Assembly: GCA_963691705.1 (NCBI GenBank)
Contig: OY829538.1
Location: 27,858,836 to 27,922,835 of the forward strand
Direction: 5' to 3'
DNA from: Viola odorata
Taxonomy: Eukaryota; Streptophyta; Magnoliopsida; Malpighiales; Violaceae
Length of the DNA stretch: 64,000 bases
Shown one piece after another: positions 35,791 through 50,610 of this stretch. The stretch's first letter is position 1. The number at the start of each line of letters is the position of its first letter. The translations under genes and the position numbers were made by a program. The notes under the pieces were generated by a model. That model was given only the letters and a program-made list of their open reading frames with translations. It did no database searches and was not told the origin of the DNA.

Positions 35791-38700
35791 ATGATGGTCA
35801 TAGGGTCTGTCATAACCCATCAGGCTGTTCAAGCTAGCTCTCTCAATGTTAAACCCTGTGATTTACATATTATTTCTTTGATTAATACAATTGGTCTCCA
35901 CTGGCTAGATGGAATGGGTTTCTTCCATATAGAGAAAGGTTTTCTTTTGATGAATACAGGTTTCACAATCAAGGTGGACCAGATCTCCAGCCACAAGAAC
36001 AAAGGGAACTACAAATTTCCTCCACTAGATGCAGAAGGCAACCATGTTCTACCTCTTGATGAAGATCTACCCCCACCAGCTCCTGCACCTCAGCCAGTCC
36101 TTGCACCACAACCTGCTCGTCCACCAAATCCTCCATCAGCTACTGCTAGTACCTCCCAAACAGATTCCCACAACTTAGCCACCCTCGCAGCTCGGACTGA
36201 GCTTCTGCGTGAGCTCTTTGAGCTCCAGCAAAAAACTGCTAGCGGTAAATTGACCCGGAGGCCGTTGTACATGCCAAGATAAAGATGATGGTCATGGGGT
36301 CTGTCATAACCCATCAGGTTGTTGAAGCTAGCTCTCTCAATGTTAAAACCTGTGATTTACATATTATTTCTTTGATTAAACCACTTGGTCTCCACTTTCT
36401 AGATGGAGTGGGTTTCTTCCATATAGAGAAAGGCTTTCTTTTCATGAATACGGGTTTTACAATCAAGGTGGACCAGATCTACAGCCACAAGAACAAAGGG
36501 AACTACAAATTTCCTCCACTGCATGCAGAAGGCAACCCTGTTCTACCTCTTGATGTAGATCTGCCCCCACCAGCTCCTGAACCTCAGCCAGTCCTTGCAC
36601 CACAACCTGCTCGTCCACCAAATCCTCCATCAGTTGCTTCTAGTACCTCCCAGACAGATTCCCACAACTTAGCAACCCTCGCAGCTCGGACTGAGCTCCT
36701 GTGTGAGCTCTTTGAGCTCCAGCAAAAAACTGCTAGCGGTAAATTGACCCGGAGGCCGTTGTACATGCCAAGATAAAGATGATGGTCATGGGGTCTGTCA
36801 TAACCCATCAGGTTGTTGAAGCTAGCTCTCTCAATGTTAAAACCTGTGATTTACATATTATTTCTTTGATTAAACCACTTGGTCTCCACTGTCTAGATGG
36901 AGTGGGTTTCTTCCATATAGAGAAAGGCTTTCTTTTCATGAATACGGGTTTTACAATCAAGGTGGACCAGATCTACAGCCACAAGAACAAAGGGAACTAC
37001 AAATTTCCTCCACTGCATGCAGAAGGCAACCCTGTTCTACCTCTTGATGTAGATCTGCCCCCACCAGCTCCTGAACCTCAGCCAGTCCTTGCACCACAAC
37101 CTGCTCGTCCACCAAATCCTCCATCAGTTGCTTCTAGTACCTCCCAGACAGATTCCCACAACTTAGCAACCCTCGCAGCTCGGACTGAGCTCCTGTGTGA
37201 GCTCTTTGAGCTCCAGCAAAAAACTGCTAGCGGTAAATTGACCCGGAGGCCGTTGTACATGCCAAGATAAAGATGATGGTCATGGGGTCTGTCATAACCC
37301 ATCAGGTTGTTCAAGCTAGCGCTCTCAATGTTAAAACCTGTGATTTACATATTATTTCTTTGATTAAACCACTTGGTTTCCACTGTCTAGATGGAATGGG
37401 TTTCTTCCATATAGAGAAAGGTTTTCTTTTGATGAATACAGGTCTCACAATCAAGGTAGACCAGATCTTCAGCCACAAGAATAAAGGGAACTACAAATCT
37501 CCTCCAGTGGATGCAGAAGGCAACCCTGCTCTACCTCTTAAAGTGGATCTGCCCCCACCAGCTCCTGCACCTCAGCCAGTCCTTGCACCACAACCTGCTC
37601 GTCCACCAAATCCTCCATCAGCTGCTTCTAGTACCTCCCAGACAGATTCCCACAACTTAGCAACCCTCGCAGCTCGGACTGAGCTCCTGTGTGAGCTCTT
37701 TGAGCTCCAGCAAAAAACTGCTAGCGGTAAATTGACCCGGAGGCCGTTGTACATGCCAAGATAAAGATGATGGTCATAGGGTCTGTCATAACCCATCAGG
37801 CTGTTCAAGCTAGCTCTCTCAATGTTAAACCCTGTGATTTACATATTATTTCTTTGATTAATACAATTGGTCTCCACTGGCTAGATGGAATGGGTTTCTT
37901 CCATATAGAGAAAGGTTTTCTTTTGATGAATACAGGTTTCACAATCAAGGTGGACCAGATCTCCAGCCACAAGAACAAAGGGAACTACAAATTTCCTCCA
38001 CTAGATGCAGAAGGCAACCATGTTCTACCTCTTGATGAAGATCTACCCCCACCAGCTCCTGCACCTCAGCCAGTCCTTGCACCACAACCTGCTCGTCCAC
38101 CAAATCCTCCATCAGCTACTGCTAGTACCTCCCAAACAGATTCCCACAACTTAGCCACCCTCGCAGCTCGGACTGAGCTTCTGCGTGAGCTCTTTGAGCT
38201 CCAGCAAAAAACTGCTAGCGGTAAATTGACCCGGAGGCCGTTGTACATGCCAAGATAAAGATGATGGTCATGGGGTCTGTCATAACCCATCAGGTTGTTG
38301 AAGCTAGCTCTCTCAATGTTAAAACCTGTGATTTACATATTATTTCTTTGATTAAACCACTTGGTCTCCACTTTCTAGATGGAGTGGGTTTCTTCCATAT
38401 AGAGAAAGGCTTTCTTTTCATGAATACGGGTTTTACAATCAAGGTGGACCAGATCTACAGCCACAAGAACAAAGGGAACTACAAATTTCCTCCACTGCAT
38501 GCAGAAGGCAACCCTGTTCTACCTCTTGATGTAGATCTGCCCCCACCAGCTCCTGAACCTCAGCCAGTCCTTGCACCACAACCTGCTCGTCCACCAAATC
38601 CTCCATCAGTTGCTTCTAGTACCTCCCAGACAGATTCCCACAACTTAGCAACCCTCGCAGCTCGGACTGAGCTCCTGTGTGAGCTCTTTGAGCTCCAGCA

Positions 38701-41700
38701 AAAAACTGCTAGCGGTAAATTGACCCGGAGGCCGTTGTACATGCCAAGATAAAGATGATGGTCATGGGGTCTGTCATAACCCATCAGGTTGTTGAAGCTA
38801 GCTCTCTCAATGTTAAAACCTGTGATTTACATATTATTTCTTTGATTAAACCACTTGGTCTCCACTGTCTAGATGGAGTGGGTTTCTTCCATATAGAGAA
38901 AGGCTTTCTTTTCATGAATACGGGTTTTACAATCAAGGTGGACCAGATCTACAGCCACAAGAACAAAGGGAACTACAAATTTCCTCCACTGCATGCAGAA
39001 GGCAACCCTGTTCTACCTCTTGATGTAGATCTGCCCCCACCAGCTCCTGAACCTCAGCCAGTCCTTGCACCACAACCTGCTCGTCCACCAAATCCTCCAT
39101 CAGTTGCTTCTAGTACCTCCCAGACAGATTCCCACAACTTAGCAACCCTCGCAGCTCGGACTGAGCTCCTGTGTGAGCTCTTTGAGCTCCAGCAAAAAAC
39201 TGCTAGCGGTAAATTGACCCGGAGGCCGTTGTACATGCCAAGATAAAGATGATGGTCATGGGGTCTGTCATAACCCATCAGGTTGTTCAAGCTAGCGCTC
39301 TCAATGTTAAAACCTGTGATTTACATATTATTTCTTTGATTAAACCACTTGGTTTCCACTGTCTAGATGGAATGGGTTTCTTCCATATAGAGAAAGGTTT
39401 TCTTTTGATGAATACAGGTCTCACAATCAAGGTAGACCAGATCTTCAGCCACAAGAATAAAGGGAACTACAAATTTCCTCCAGTGGATGCAGAAGGCAAC
39501 CCTGCTCTACCTCTTAAAGTGGATCTGCCCCCACCAGCTCCTGCACCTCCGCCAGTCCTTGCACCACAACCTGCTCGTCCACCAAATCCTCCATCAGCTG
39601 CTTCTAGTACCTCCCAGACAGATTCCCACAACTTAGCAACCCTCGCAGCTCGGACTGAGCTCCTGTGTGAGCTCTTTGAGCTCCTGCAAAAAACTGCTAG
39701 CGGTAAATTGACCCGGAGGCCGTTGTACATGCCAAGATAAAGATGATGGTCATAGGGTCTGTCATAACCCATCAGGCTGTTCAAGCTAGCTCTCTCAATG
39801 TTAAACCCTGTGATTTACATATTATTTCTTTGATTAATACAATTGGTCTCCACTGGCTAGATGGAATGGGTTTCTTCCATATAGAGAAAGGTTTTCTTTT
39901 GATGAATACAGGTTTCACAATCAAGGTGGACCAGATCTCCAGCCACAAGAACAAAGGGAACTACAAATTTCCTCCACTAGATGCAGAAGGCAACCATGTT
40001 CTACCTCTTGATGAAGATCTACCCCCACCAGCTCCTGCACCTCAGCCAGTCCTTGCACCACAACCTGCTCGTCCACCAAATCCTCCATCAGCTACTGCTA
40101 GTACCGCCCAAACAGATTCCCACAACTTAGCCACCCTCGCAGCTCGGACTGAGCTTCTGCGTGAGCTCTTTGAGCTCCAGCAAAAAACTGCTAGCGGTAA
40201 ATTGACCCGGAGGCCGTTGTACATGCCAAGATAAAGATGATGGTCATGGGGTCTGTCATAACCCATCAGGTTGTTGAAGCTAGCTCTCTCAATGTTAAAA
40301 CCTGTGATTTACATATTATTTCTTTGATTAAACCACTTGGTCTCCACTTTCTAGATGGAGTGGGTTTCTTCCATATAGAGAAAGGCTTTCTTTTCATGAA
40401 TACGGGTTTTACAATCAAGGTGGACCAGATCTACAGCCACAAGAACAAAGGGAACTACAAATTTCCTCCACTGCATGCAGAAGGCAACCCTGTTCTACCT
40501 CTTGATGTAGATCTGCCCCCACCAGCTCCTGAACCTCAGCCAGTCCTTGCACCACAACCTGCTCGTCCACCAAATCCTCCATCAGTTGCTTCTAGTACCT
40601 CCCAGACAGATTCCCACAACTTAGCAACCCTCGCAGCTCGGACTGAGCTCCTGTGTGAGCTCTTTGAGCTCCAGCAAAAAACTGCTAGCGGTAAATTGAC
40701 CCGGAGGCCGTTGTACATGCCAAGATAAAGATGATGGTCATGGGGTCTGTCATAACCCATCAGGTTGTTGAAGCTAGCTCTCTCAATGTTAAAACCTGTG
40801 ATTTACATATTATTTCTTTGATTAAACCACTTGGTCTCCACTGTCTAGATGGAGTGGGTTTCTTCCATATAGAGAAAGGCTTTCTTTTCATGAATACGGG
40901 TTTTACAATCAAGGTGGACCAGATCTACAGCCACAAGAACAAAGGGAACTACAAATTTCCTCCACTGCATGCAGAAGGCAACCCTGTTCTACCTCTTGAT
41001 GTAGATCTGCCCCCACCAGCTCCTGAACCTCAGCCAGTCCTTGCACCACAACCTGCTCGTCCACCAAATCCTCCATCAGTTGCTTCTAGTACCTCCCAGA
41101 CAGATTCCCACAACTTAGCAACCCTCGCAGCTCGGACTGAGCTCCTGTGTGAGCTCTTTGAGCTCCAGCAAAAAACTGCTAGCGGTAAATTGACCCGGAG
41201 GCCGTTGTACATGCCAAGATAAAGATGATGGTCATGGGGTCTGTCATAACCCATCAGGTTGTTCAAGCTAGCGCTCTCAATGTTAAAACCTGTGATTTAC
41301 ATATCATTTCTTTGATTAAACCACTTGGTTTCCACTGTCTAGATGGAATGGGTTTCTTCCATATAGAGAAAGGTTTTCTTTTGATGAATACAGGTCTCAC
41401 AATCAAGGTAGACCAGATCTTCAGCCACAAGAATAAAGGGAACTACAAATTTCCTCCAGTGGATGCAGAAGGCAACCCTGCTCTACCTCTTAAAGTGGAT
41501 CTGCCCCCACCAGCTCCTGCACCTCCGCCAGTCCTTGCACCACAACCTGCTCGTCCACCAAATCCTCCATCAGCTGCTTCTAGTACCTCCCAGACAGATT
41601 CCCACAACTTAGCAACCCTCGCAGCTCGGACTGAGCTCCTGTGTGAGCTCTTTGAGCTCCTGCAAAAAACTGCTAGCGGTAAATTGACCCGGAGGCCGTT

Positions 41701-43200
41701 GTACATGCCAAGATAAAGATGATGGTCATAGGGTCTGTCATAACCCATCAGGCTGTTCAAGCTAGCTCTCTCAATGTTAAACCCTGTGATTTACATATTA
41801 TTTCTTTGATTAATACAATTGGTCTCCACTGGCTAGATGGAATGGGTTTCTTCCATATAGAGAAAGGTTTTCTTTTGATGAATACAGGTTTCACAATCAA
41901 GGTGGACCAGATCTCCAGCCACAAGAACAAAGGGAACTACAAATTTCCTCCACTAGATGCAGAAGGCAACCATGTTCTACCTCTTGATGAAGATCTACCC
42001 CCACCAGCTCCTGCACCTCAGCCAGTCCTTGCACCACAACCTGCTCGTCCACCAAATCCTCCATCAGCTACTGCTAGTACCTCCCAAACAGATTCCCACA
42101 ACTTAGCCACCCTCGCAGCTCGGACTGAGCTTCTGCGTGAGCTCTTTGAGCTCCAGCAAAAAACTGCTAGCGGTAAATTGACCCGGAGGCCGTTGTACAT
42201 GCCAAGATAAAGATGATGGTCATGGGGTCTGTCATAACCCATCAGGTTGTTGAAGCTAGCTCTCTCAATGTTAAAACCTGTGATTTACATATTATTTCTT
42301 TGATTAAACCACTTGGTCTCCACTTTCTAGATGGAGTGGGTTTCTTCCATATAGAGAAAGGCTTTCTTTTCATGAATACGGGTTTTACAATCAAGGTGGA
42401 CCAGATCTACAGCCACAAGAACAAAGGGAACTACAAATTTCCTCCACTGCATGCAGAAGGCAACCCTGTTCTACCTCTTGATGTAGATCTGCCCCCACCA
42501 GCTCCTGAACCTCAGCCAGTCCTTGCACCACAACCTGCTCGTCCACCAAATCCTCCATCAGTTGCTTCTAGTACCTCCCAGACAGATTCCCACAACTTAG
42601 CAACCCTCGCAGCTCGGACTGAGCTCCTGTGTGAGCTCTTTGAGCTCCAGCAAAAAACTGCTAGCGGTAAATTGACCCGGAGGCCGTTGTACATGCCAAG
42701 ATAAAGATGATGGTCATGGGGTCTGTCATAACCCATCAGGTTGTTGAAGCTAGCTCTCTCAATGTTAAAACCTGTGATTTACATATTATTTCTTTGATTA
42801 AACCACTTGGTCTCCACTGTCTAGATGGAGTGGGTTTCTTCCATATAGAGAAAGGCTTTCTTTTCATGAATACGGGTTTTACAATCAAGGTGGACCAGAT
42901 CTACAGCCACAAGAACAAAGGGAACTACAAATTTCCTCCACTGCATGCAGAAGGCAACCCTGTTCTACCTCTTGATGTAGATCTGCCCCCACCAGCTCCT
43001 GAACCTCAGCCAGTCCTTGCACCACAACCTGCTCGTCCACCAAATCCTCCATCAGTTGCTTCTAGTACCTCCCAGACAGATTCCCACAACTTAGCAACCC
43101 TCGCAGCTCGGACTGAGCTCCTGTGTGAGCTCTTTGAGCTCCAGCAAAAAACTGCTAGCGGTAAATTGACCCGGAGGCCGTTGTACATGCCAAGATAAAG

Positions 43201-43694
43201 ATGATGGTCATGGGGTCTGTCATAACCCATCAGGTTGTTCAAGCTAGCGCTCTCAATGTTAAAACCTGTGATTTACATATTATTTCTTTGATTAAACCAC
43301 TTGGTTTCCACTGTCTAGATGGAATGGGTTTCTTCCATATAGAGAAAGGTTTTCTTTTGATGAATACAGGTCTCACAATCAAGGTAGACCAGATCTTCAG
43401 CCACAAGAATAAAGGGAACTACAAATTTCCTCCAGTGGATGCAGAAGGCAACCCTGCTCTACCTCTTAAAGTGGATCTGCCCCCACCAGCTCCTGCACCT
43501 CAGCCAGTCCTTGCACCACAACCTGCTCGTCCACCAAATCCTCCATCAGCTGCTTCTAGTACCTCCCAGACAGATTCCCACAACTTAGCAACCCTCGCAG
43601 CTCGGACTGAGCTCCTGTGTGAGCTCTTTGAGCTCCAGCAAAAAACTGCTAGCGGTAAATTGACCCGGAGGCCGTTGTACATGCCAAGATAAAG
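43201..43694 (+). repeat. Reference unit, type A-m
   Basis: Type A unit whose first 39 bases are C-like (CATGGGG, with G at position 12), switching to A at the C at position 40. A-m units occur at 17538, 23444, 26901, 29864, 33321, 35297, 37273, 39249, 41225, 43201, 44683, 46659, 48635, 52093 and 55551, always after a C unit. They look like the product of an exchange between C and A near the unit start. Confidence 0.88.
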
Positions 43695-45176
43695 ATGATG
43701 GTCATAGGGTCTGTCATAACCCATCAGGCTGTTCAAGCTAGCTCTCTCAATGTTAAACCCTGTGATTTACATATTATTTCTTTGATTAATACAATTGGTC
43801 TCCACTGGCTAGATGGAATGGGTTTCTTCCATATAGAGAAAGGTTTTCTTTTGATGAATACAGGTTTCACAATCAAGGTGGACCAGATCTCCAGCCACAA
43901 GAACAAAGGGAACTACAAATTTCCTCCACTAGATGCAGAAGGCAACCATGTTCTACCTCTTGATGAAGATCTACCCCCACCAGCTCCTGCACCTCAGCCA
44001 GTCCTTGCACCACAACCTGCTCGTCCACCAAATCCTCCATCAGCTACTGCTAGTACCTCCCAAACAGATTCCCACAACTTAGCCACCCTCGCAGCTCGGA
44101 CTGAGCTTCTGCGTGAGCTCTTTGAGCTCCAGCAAAAAACTGCTAGCGGTAAATTGACCCGGAGGCCGTTGTACATGCCAAGATAAAGATGATGGTCATG
44201 GGGTCTGTCATAACCCATCAGGTTGTTGAAGCTAGCTCTCTCAATGTTAAAACCTGTGATTTACATATTATTTCTTTGATTAAACCACTTGGTCTCCACT
44301 GTCTAGATGGAGTGGGTTTCTTCCATATAGAGAAAGGCTTTCTTTTCATGAATACGGGTTTTACAATCAAGGTGGACCAGATCTACAGCCATAAGAACAA
44401 AGGGAACTACAAATTTCCTCCACTGCATGCAGAAGGCAACCCTGTTCTACCTCTTCATGTAGATCTGCCCCCACCAGCTCCTGAACCTCAGCCAGTCCTT
44501 GCACCACAACCTGCTCGTCCACCAAATCCTCCATCAGTTGCTTCTAGTACCTCCCAGACAGATTCCCACAACTTAGCAACCCTCGCAGCTCGGACTGAGC
44601 TCCTGTGTGAGCTCTTTGAGCTCCAGCAAAAAACTGCTAGCGGTAAATTGACCCGGAGGCCGTTGTACATGCCAAGATAAAGATGATGGTCATGGGGTCT
44701 GTCATAACCCATCAGGTTGTTCAAGCTAGCGCTCTCAATGTTAAAACCTGTGATTTACATATTATTTCTTTGATTAAACCACTTGGTTTCCACTGTCTAG
44801 ATGGAATGGGTTTCTTCCATATAGAGAAAGGTTTTCTTTTGATGAATACAGGTCTCACAATCAAGGTAGACCAGATCTTCAGCCACAAGAATAAAGGGAA
44901 CTACAAATTTCCTCCAGTGGATGCAGAAGGCAACCCTGCTCTACCTCTTAAAGTGGATCTGCCCCCACCAGCTCCTGCTCCTCCGCCAGTCCTTGCACCA
45001 CAACCTGCTCGTCCACCAAATCCTCCATCAGCTGCTTCTAGTACCTCCCAGACAGATTCCCACAACTTAGCAACCCTCGCAGCTCGGACTGAGCTCCTGT
45101 GTGAGCTCTTTGAGTTCCTGCAAAAAACTGCTAGCGGTAAATTGACCCGGAGGCCGTTGTACATGCCAAGATAAAG
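43695..45176 (+). repeat. Three-unit block B, C-H, A-m (1482 bp)
   Basis: Units start at 43695 (B), 44189 (C-H) and 44683 (A-m). One C-H unit replaces the C-F/C-D pair of the neighbouring four-unit repeats. The C-H unit carries the silent CCATAAG marker at 44392. The A-m unit has the 302/437 pair plus two private changes (GCTCCTCCG and GAGTTCCTG). Confidence 0.92.
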
Positions 45177-48100
45177 ATGATGGTCATAGGGTCTGTCATA
45201 ACCCATCAGGCTGTTCAAGCTAGCTCTCTCAATGTTAAACCCTGTGATTTACATATTATTTCTTTGATTAATACAATTGGTCTCCACTGGCTAGATGGAA
45301 TGGGTTTCTTCCATATAGAGAAAGGTTTTCTTTTGATGAATACAGGTTTCACAATCAAGGTGGACCAGATCTCCAGCCACAAGAACAAAGGGAACTACAA
45401 ATTTCCTCCACTAGATGCAGAAGGCAACCATGTTCTACCTCTTGATGAAGATCTACCCCCACCAGCTCCTGCACCTCAGCCAGTCCTTGCACCACAACCT
45501 GCTCGTCCACCAAATCCTCCATCAGCTACTGCTAGTACCTCCCAAACAGATTCCCACAACTTAGCCACCCTCGCAGCTCGGACTGAGCTTCTGCGTGAGC
45601 TCTTTGAGCTCCAGCAAAAAACTGCTAGCGGTAAATTGACCCGGAGGCCGTTGTACATGCCAAGATAAAGATGATGGTCATGGGGTCTGTCATAACCCAT
45701 CAGGTTGTTGAAGCTAGCTCTCTCAATGTTAAAACCTGTGATTTACATATTATTTCTTTGATTAAACCACTTGGTCTCCACTTTCTAGATGGAGTGGGTT
45801 TCTTCCATATAGAGAAAGGCTTTCTTTTCATGAATACGGGTTTTACAATCAAGGTGGACCAGATCTACAGCCACAAGAACAAAGGGAACTACAAATTTCC
45901 TCCACTGCATGCAGAAGGCAACCCTGTTCTACCTCTTGATGTAGATCTGCCCCCACCAGCTCCTGAACCTCAGCCAGTCCTTGCACCACAACCTGCTCGT
46001 CCACCAAATCCTCCATCAGTTGCTTCTAGTACCTCCCAGACAGATTCCCACAACTTAGCAACCCTCGCAGCTCGGACTGAGCTCCTGTGTGAGCTCTTTG
46101 AGCTCCAGCAAAAAACTGCTAGCGGTAAATTGACCCGGAGGCCGTTGTACATGCCAAGATAAAGATGATGGTCATGGGGTCTGTCATAACCCATCAGGTT
46201 GTTGAAGCTAGCTCTCTCAATGTTAAAACCTGTGATTTACATATTATTTCTTTGATTAAACCACTTGGTCTCCACTGTCTAGATGGAGTGGGTTTCTTCC
46301 ATATAGAGAAAGGCTTTCTTTTCATGAATACGGGTTTTACAATCAAGGTGGACCAGATCTACAGCCATAAGAACAAAGGGAACTACAAATTTCCTCCACT
46401 GCATGCAGAAGGCAACCCTGTTCTACCTCTTGATGTAGATCTGCCCCCACCAGCTCCTGAACCTCAGCCAGTCCTTGCACCACAACCTGCTCGTCCACCA
46501 AATCCTCCATCAGTTGCTTCTAGTACCTCCCAGACAGATTCCCACAACTTAGCAACCCTCGCAGCTCGGACTGAGCTCCTGTGTGAGCTCTTTGAGCTCC
46601 AGCAAAAAACTGCTAGCGGTAAATTGACCCGGAGGCCGTTGTACATGCCAAGATAAAGATGATGGTCATGGGGTCTGTCATAACCCATCAGGTTGTTCAA
46701 GCTAGCGCTCTCAATGTTAAAACCTGTGATTTACATATTATTTCTTTGATTAAACCACTTGGTTTCCACTGTCTAGATGGAATGGGTTTCTTCCATATAG
46801 AGAAAGGTTTTCTTTTGATGAATACAGGTCTCACAATCAAGGTAGACCAGATCTTCAGCCACAAGAATAAAGGGAACTACAAATTTCCTCCAGTGGATGC
46901 AGAAGGCAACCCTGCTCTACCTCTTAAAGTGGATCTGCCCCCACCAGCTCCTGCACCTCCGCCAGTCCTTGCACCACAACCTGCTCGTCCACCAAATCCT
47001 CCATCAGCTGCTTCTAGTACCTCCCAGACAGATTCCCACAACTTAGCAACCCTCGCAGCTCGGACTGAGCTCCTGTGTGAGCTCTTTGAGCTCCTGCAAA
47101 AAACTGCTAGCGGTAAATTGACCCGGAGGCCGTTGTACATGCCAAGATAAAGATGATGGTCATAGGGTCTGTCATAACCCATCAGGCTGTTCAAGCTAGC
47201 TCTCTCAATGTTAAACCCTGTGATTTACATATTATTTCTTTGATTAATACAATTGGTCTCCACTGGCTAGATGGAATGGGTTTCTTCCATATAGAGAAAG
47301 GTTTTCTTTTGATGAATACAGGTTTCACAATCAAGGTGGACCAGATCTCCAGCCACAAGAACAAAGGGAACTACAAATTTCCTCCACTAGATGCAGAAGG
47401 CAACCATGTTCTACCTCTTGATGAAGATCTACCCCCACCAGCTCCTGCACCTCAGCCAGTCCTTGCACCACAACCTGCTCGTCCACCAAATCCTCCATCA
47501 GCTACTGCTAGTACCTCCCAAACAGATTCCCACAACTTAGCCACCCTCGCAGCTCGGACTGAGCTTCTGCGTGAGCTCTTTGAGCTCCAGCAAAAAACTG
47601 CTAGCGGTAAATTGACCCGGAGGCCGTTGTACATGCCAAGATAAAGATGATGGTCATGGGGTCTGTCATAACCCATCAGGTTGTTGAAGCTAGCTCTCTC
47701 AATGTTAAAACCTGTGATTTACATATTATTTCTTTGATTAAACCACTTGGTCTCCACTTTCTAGATGGAGTGGGTTTCTTCCATATAGAGAAAGGCTTTC
47801 TTTTCATGAATACGGGTTTTACAATCAAGGTGGACCAGATCTACAGCCACAAGAACAAAGGGAACTACAAATTTCCTCCACTGCATGCAGAAGGCAACCC
47901 TGTTCTACCTCTTGATGTAGATCTGCCCCCACCAGCTCCTGAACCTCAGCCAGTCCTTGCACCACAACCTGCTCGTCCACCAAATCCTCCATCAGTTGCT
48001 TCTAGTACCTCCCAGACAGATTCCCACAACTTAGCAACCCTCGCAGCTCGGACTGAGCTCCTGTGTGAGCTCTTTGAGCTCCAGCAAAAAACTGCTAGCG

Positions 48101-50610
48101 GTAAATTGACCCGGAGGCCGTTGTACATGCCAAGATAAAGATGATGGTCATGGGGTCTGTCATAACCCATCAGGTTGTTGAAGCTAGCTCTCTCAATGTT
48201 AAAACCTGTGATTTACATATTATTTCTTTGATTAAACCACTTGGTCTCCACTGTCTAGATGGAGTGGGTTTCTTCCATATAGAGAAAGGCTTTCTTTTCA
48301 TGAATACGGGTTTTACAATCAAGGTGGACCAGATCTACAGCCACAAGAACAAAGGGAACTACAAATTTCCTCCACTGCATGCAGAAGGCAACCCTGTTCT
48401 ACCTCTTGATGTAGATCTGCCCCCACCAGCTCCTGAACCTCAGCCAGTCCTTGCACCACAACCTGCTCGTCCACCAAATCCTCCATCAGTTGCTTCTAGT
48501 ACCTCCCAGACAGATTCCCACAACTTAGCAACCCTCGCAGCTCGGACTGAGCTCCTGTGTGAGCTCTTTGAGCTCCAGCAAAAAACTGCTAGCGGTAAAT
48601 TGACCCGGAGGCCGTTGTACATGCCAAGATAAAGATGATGGTCATGGGGTCTGTCATAACCCATCAGGTTGTTCAAGCTAGCGCTCTCAATGTTAAAACC
48701 TGTGATTTACATATTATTTCTTTGATTAAACCACTTGGTTTCCACTGTCTAGATGGAATGGGTTTCTTCCATATAGAGAAAGGTTTTCTTTTGATGAATA
48801 CAGGTCTCACAATCAAGGTAGACCAGATCTTCAGCCACAAGAATAAAGGGAACTACAAATTTCCTCCAGTGGATGCAGAAGGCAACCCTGCTCTACCTCT
48901 TAAAGTGGATCTGCCCCCACCAGCTCCTGCACCTCCGCCAGTCCTTGCACCACAACCTGCTCGTCCACCAAATCCTCCATCAGCTGCTTCTAGTACCTCC
49001 CAGACAGATTCCCACAACTTAGCAACCCTCGCAGCTCGGACTGAGCTCCTGTGTGAGCTCTTTGAGCTCCTGCAAAAAACTGCTAGCGGTAAATTGACCC
49101 GGAGGCCGTTGTACATGCCAAGATAAAGATGATGGTCATAGGGTCTGTCATAACCCATCAGGCTGTTCAAGCTAGCTCTCTCAATGTTAAACCCTGTGAT
49201 TTACATATTATTTCTTTGATTAATACAATTGGTCTCCACTGGCTAGATGGAATGGGTTTCTTCCATATAGAGAAAGGTTTTCTTTTGATGAATACAGGTT
49301 TCACAATCAAGGTGGACCAGATCTCCAGCCACAAGAACAAAGGGAACTACAAATTTCCTCCACTAGATGCAGAAGGCAACCATGTTCTACCTCTTGATGA
49401 AGATCTACCCCCACCAGCTCCTGCACCTCAGCCAGTCCTTGCACCACAACCTGCTCGTCCACCAAATCCTCCATCAGCTACTGCTAGTACCTCCCAAACA
49501 GATTCCCACAACTTAGCCACCCTCGCAGCTCGGACTGAGCTTCTGCGTGAGCTCTTTGAGCTCCAGCAAAAAACTGCTAGCGGTAAATTGACCCGGAGGC
49601 CGTTGTACATGCCAAGATAAAGATGATGGTCATGGGGTCTGTCATAACCCATCAGGTTGTTGAAGCTAGCTCTCTCAATGTTAAAACCTGTGATTTACAT
49701 ATTATTTCTTTGATTAAACCACTTGGTCTCCACTTTCTAGATGGAGTGGGTTTCTTCCATATAGAGAAAGGCTTTCTTTTCATGAATACGGGTTTTACAA
49801 TCAAGGTGGACCAGATCTACAGCCACAAGAACAAAGGGAACTACAAATTTCCTCCACTGCATGCAGAAGGCAACCCTGTTCTACCTCTTGATGTAGATCT
49901 GCCCCCACCAGCTCCTGAACCTCAGCCAGTCCTTGCACCACAACCTGCTCGTCCACCAAATCCTCCATCAGTTGCTTCTAGTACCTCCCAGACAGATTCC
50001 CACAACTTAGCAACCCTCGCAGCTCGGACTGAGCTCCTGTGTGAGCTCTTTGAGCTCCAGCAAAAAACTGCTAGCGGTAAATTGACCCGGAGGCCGTTGT
50101 ACATGCCAAGATAAAGATGATGGTCATGGGGTCTGTCATAACCCATCAGGTTGTTGAAGCTAGCTCTCTCAATGTTAAAACCTGTGATTTACATATTATT
50201 TCTTTGATTAAACCACTTGGTCTCCACTGTCTAGATGGAGTGGGTTTCTTCCATATAGAGAAAGGCTTTCTTTTCATGAATACGGGTTTTACAATCAAGG
50301 TGGACCAGATCTACAGCCACAAGAACAAAGGGAACTACAAATTTCCTCCACTGCATGCAGAAGGCAACCCTGTTCTACCTCTTGATGTAGATCTGCCCCC
50401 ACCAGCTCCTGAACCTCAGCCAGTCCTTGCACCACAACCTGCTCGTCCACCAAATCCTCCATCAGTTGCTTCTAGTACCTCCCAGACAGATTCCCACAAC
50501 TTAGCAACCCTCGCAGCTCGGACTGAGCTCCTGTGTGAGCTCTTTGAGCTCCAGCAAAAAACTGCTAGCGGTAAATTGACCCGGAGGCCGTTGTACATGC
50601 CAAGATAAAG

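Larger units (their letters stand above)
31839..43694 (+). repeat. Six tandem copies of a four-unit repeat (1976 bp)
   Basis: Copies begin at 31839, 33815, 35791, 37767, 39743 and 41719; each reads B, C-F, C-D, A-m. The spacing is exactly 1976 bp throughout. Copies differ by only a few point changes, such as T to G at 33556 (V to G codon), C to T at 33840 (T to I codon), T to C at 37499 (F to S codon), T to G at 40106 (S to A codon) and silent T to C at 41305. The A-m units at 35297, 39249 and 41225 carry a linked pair of changes at unit positions 302 and 437. This is the most homogenised stretch of the window. Confidence 0.95.
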
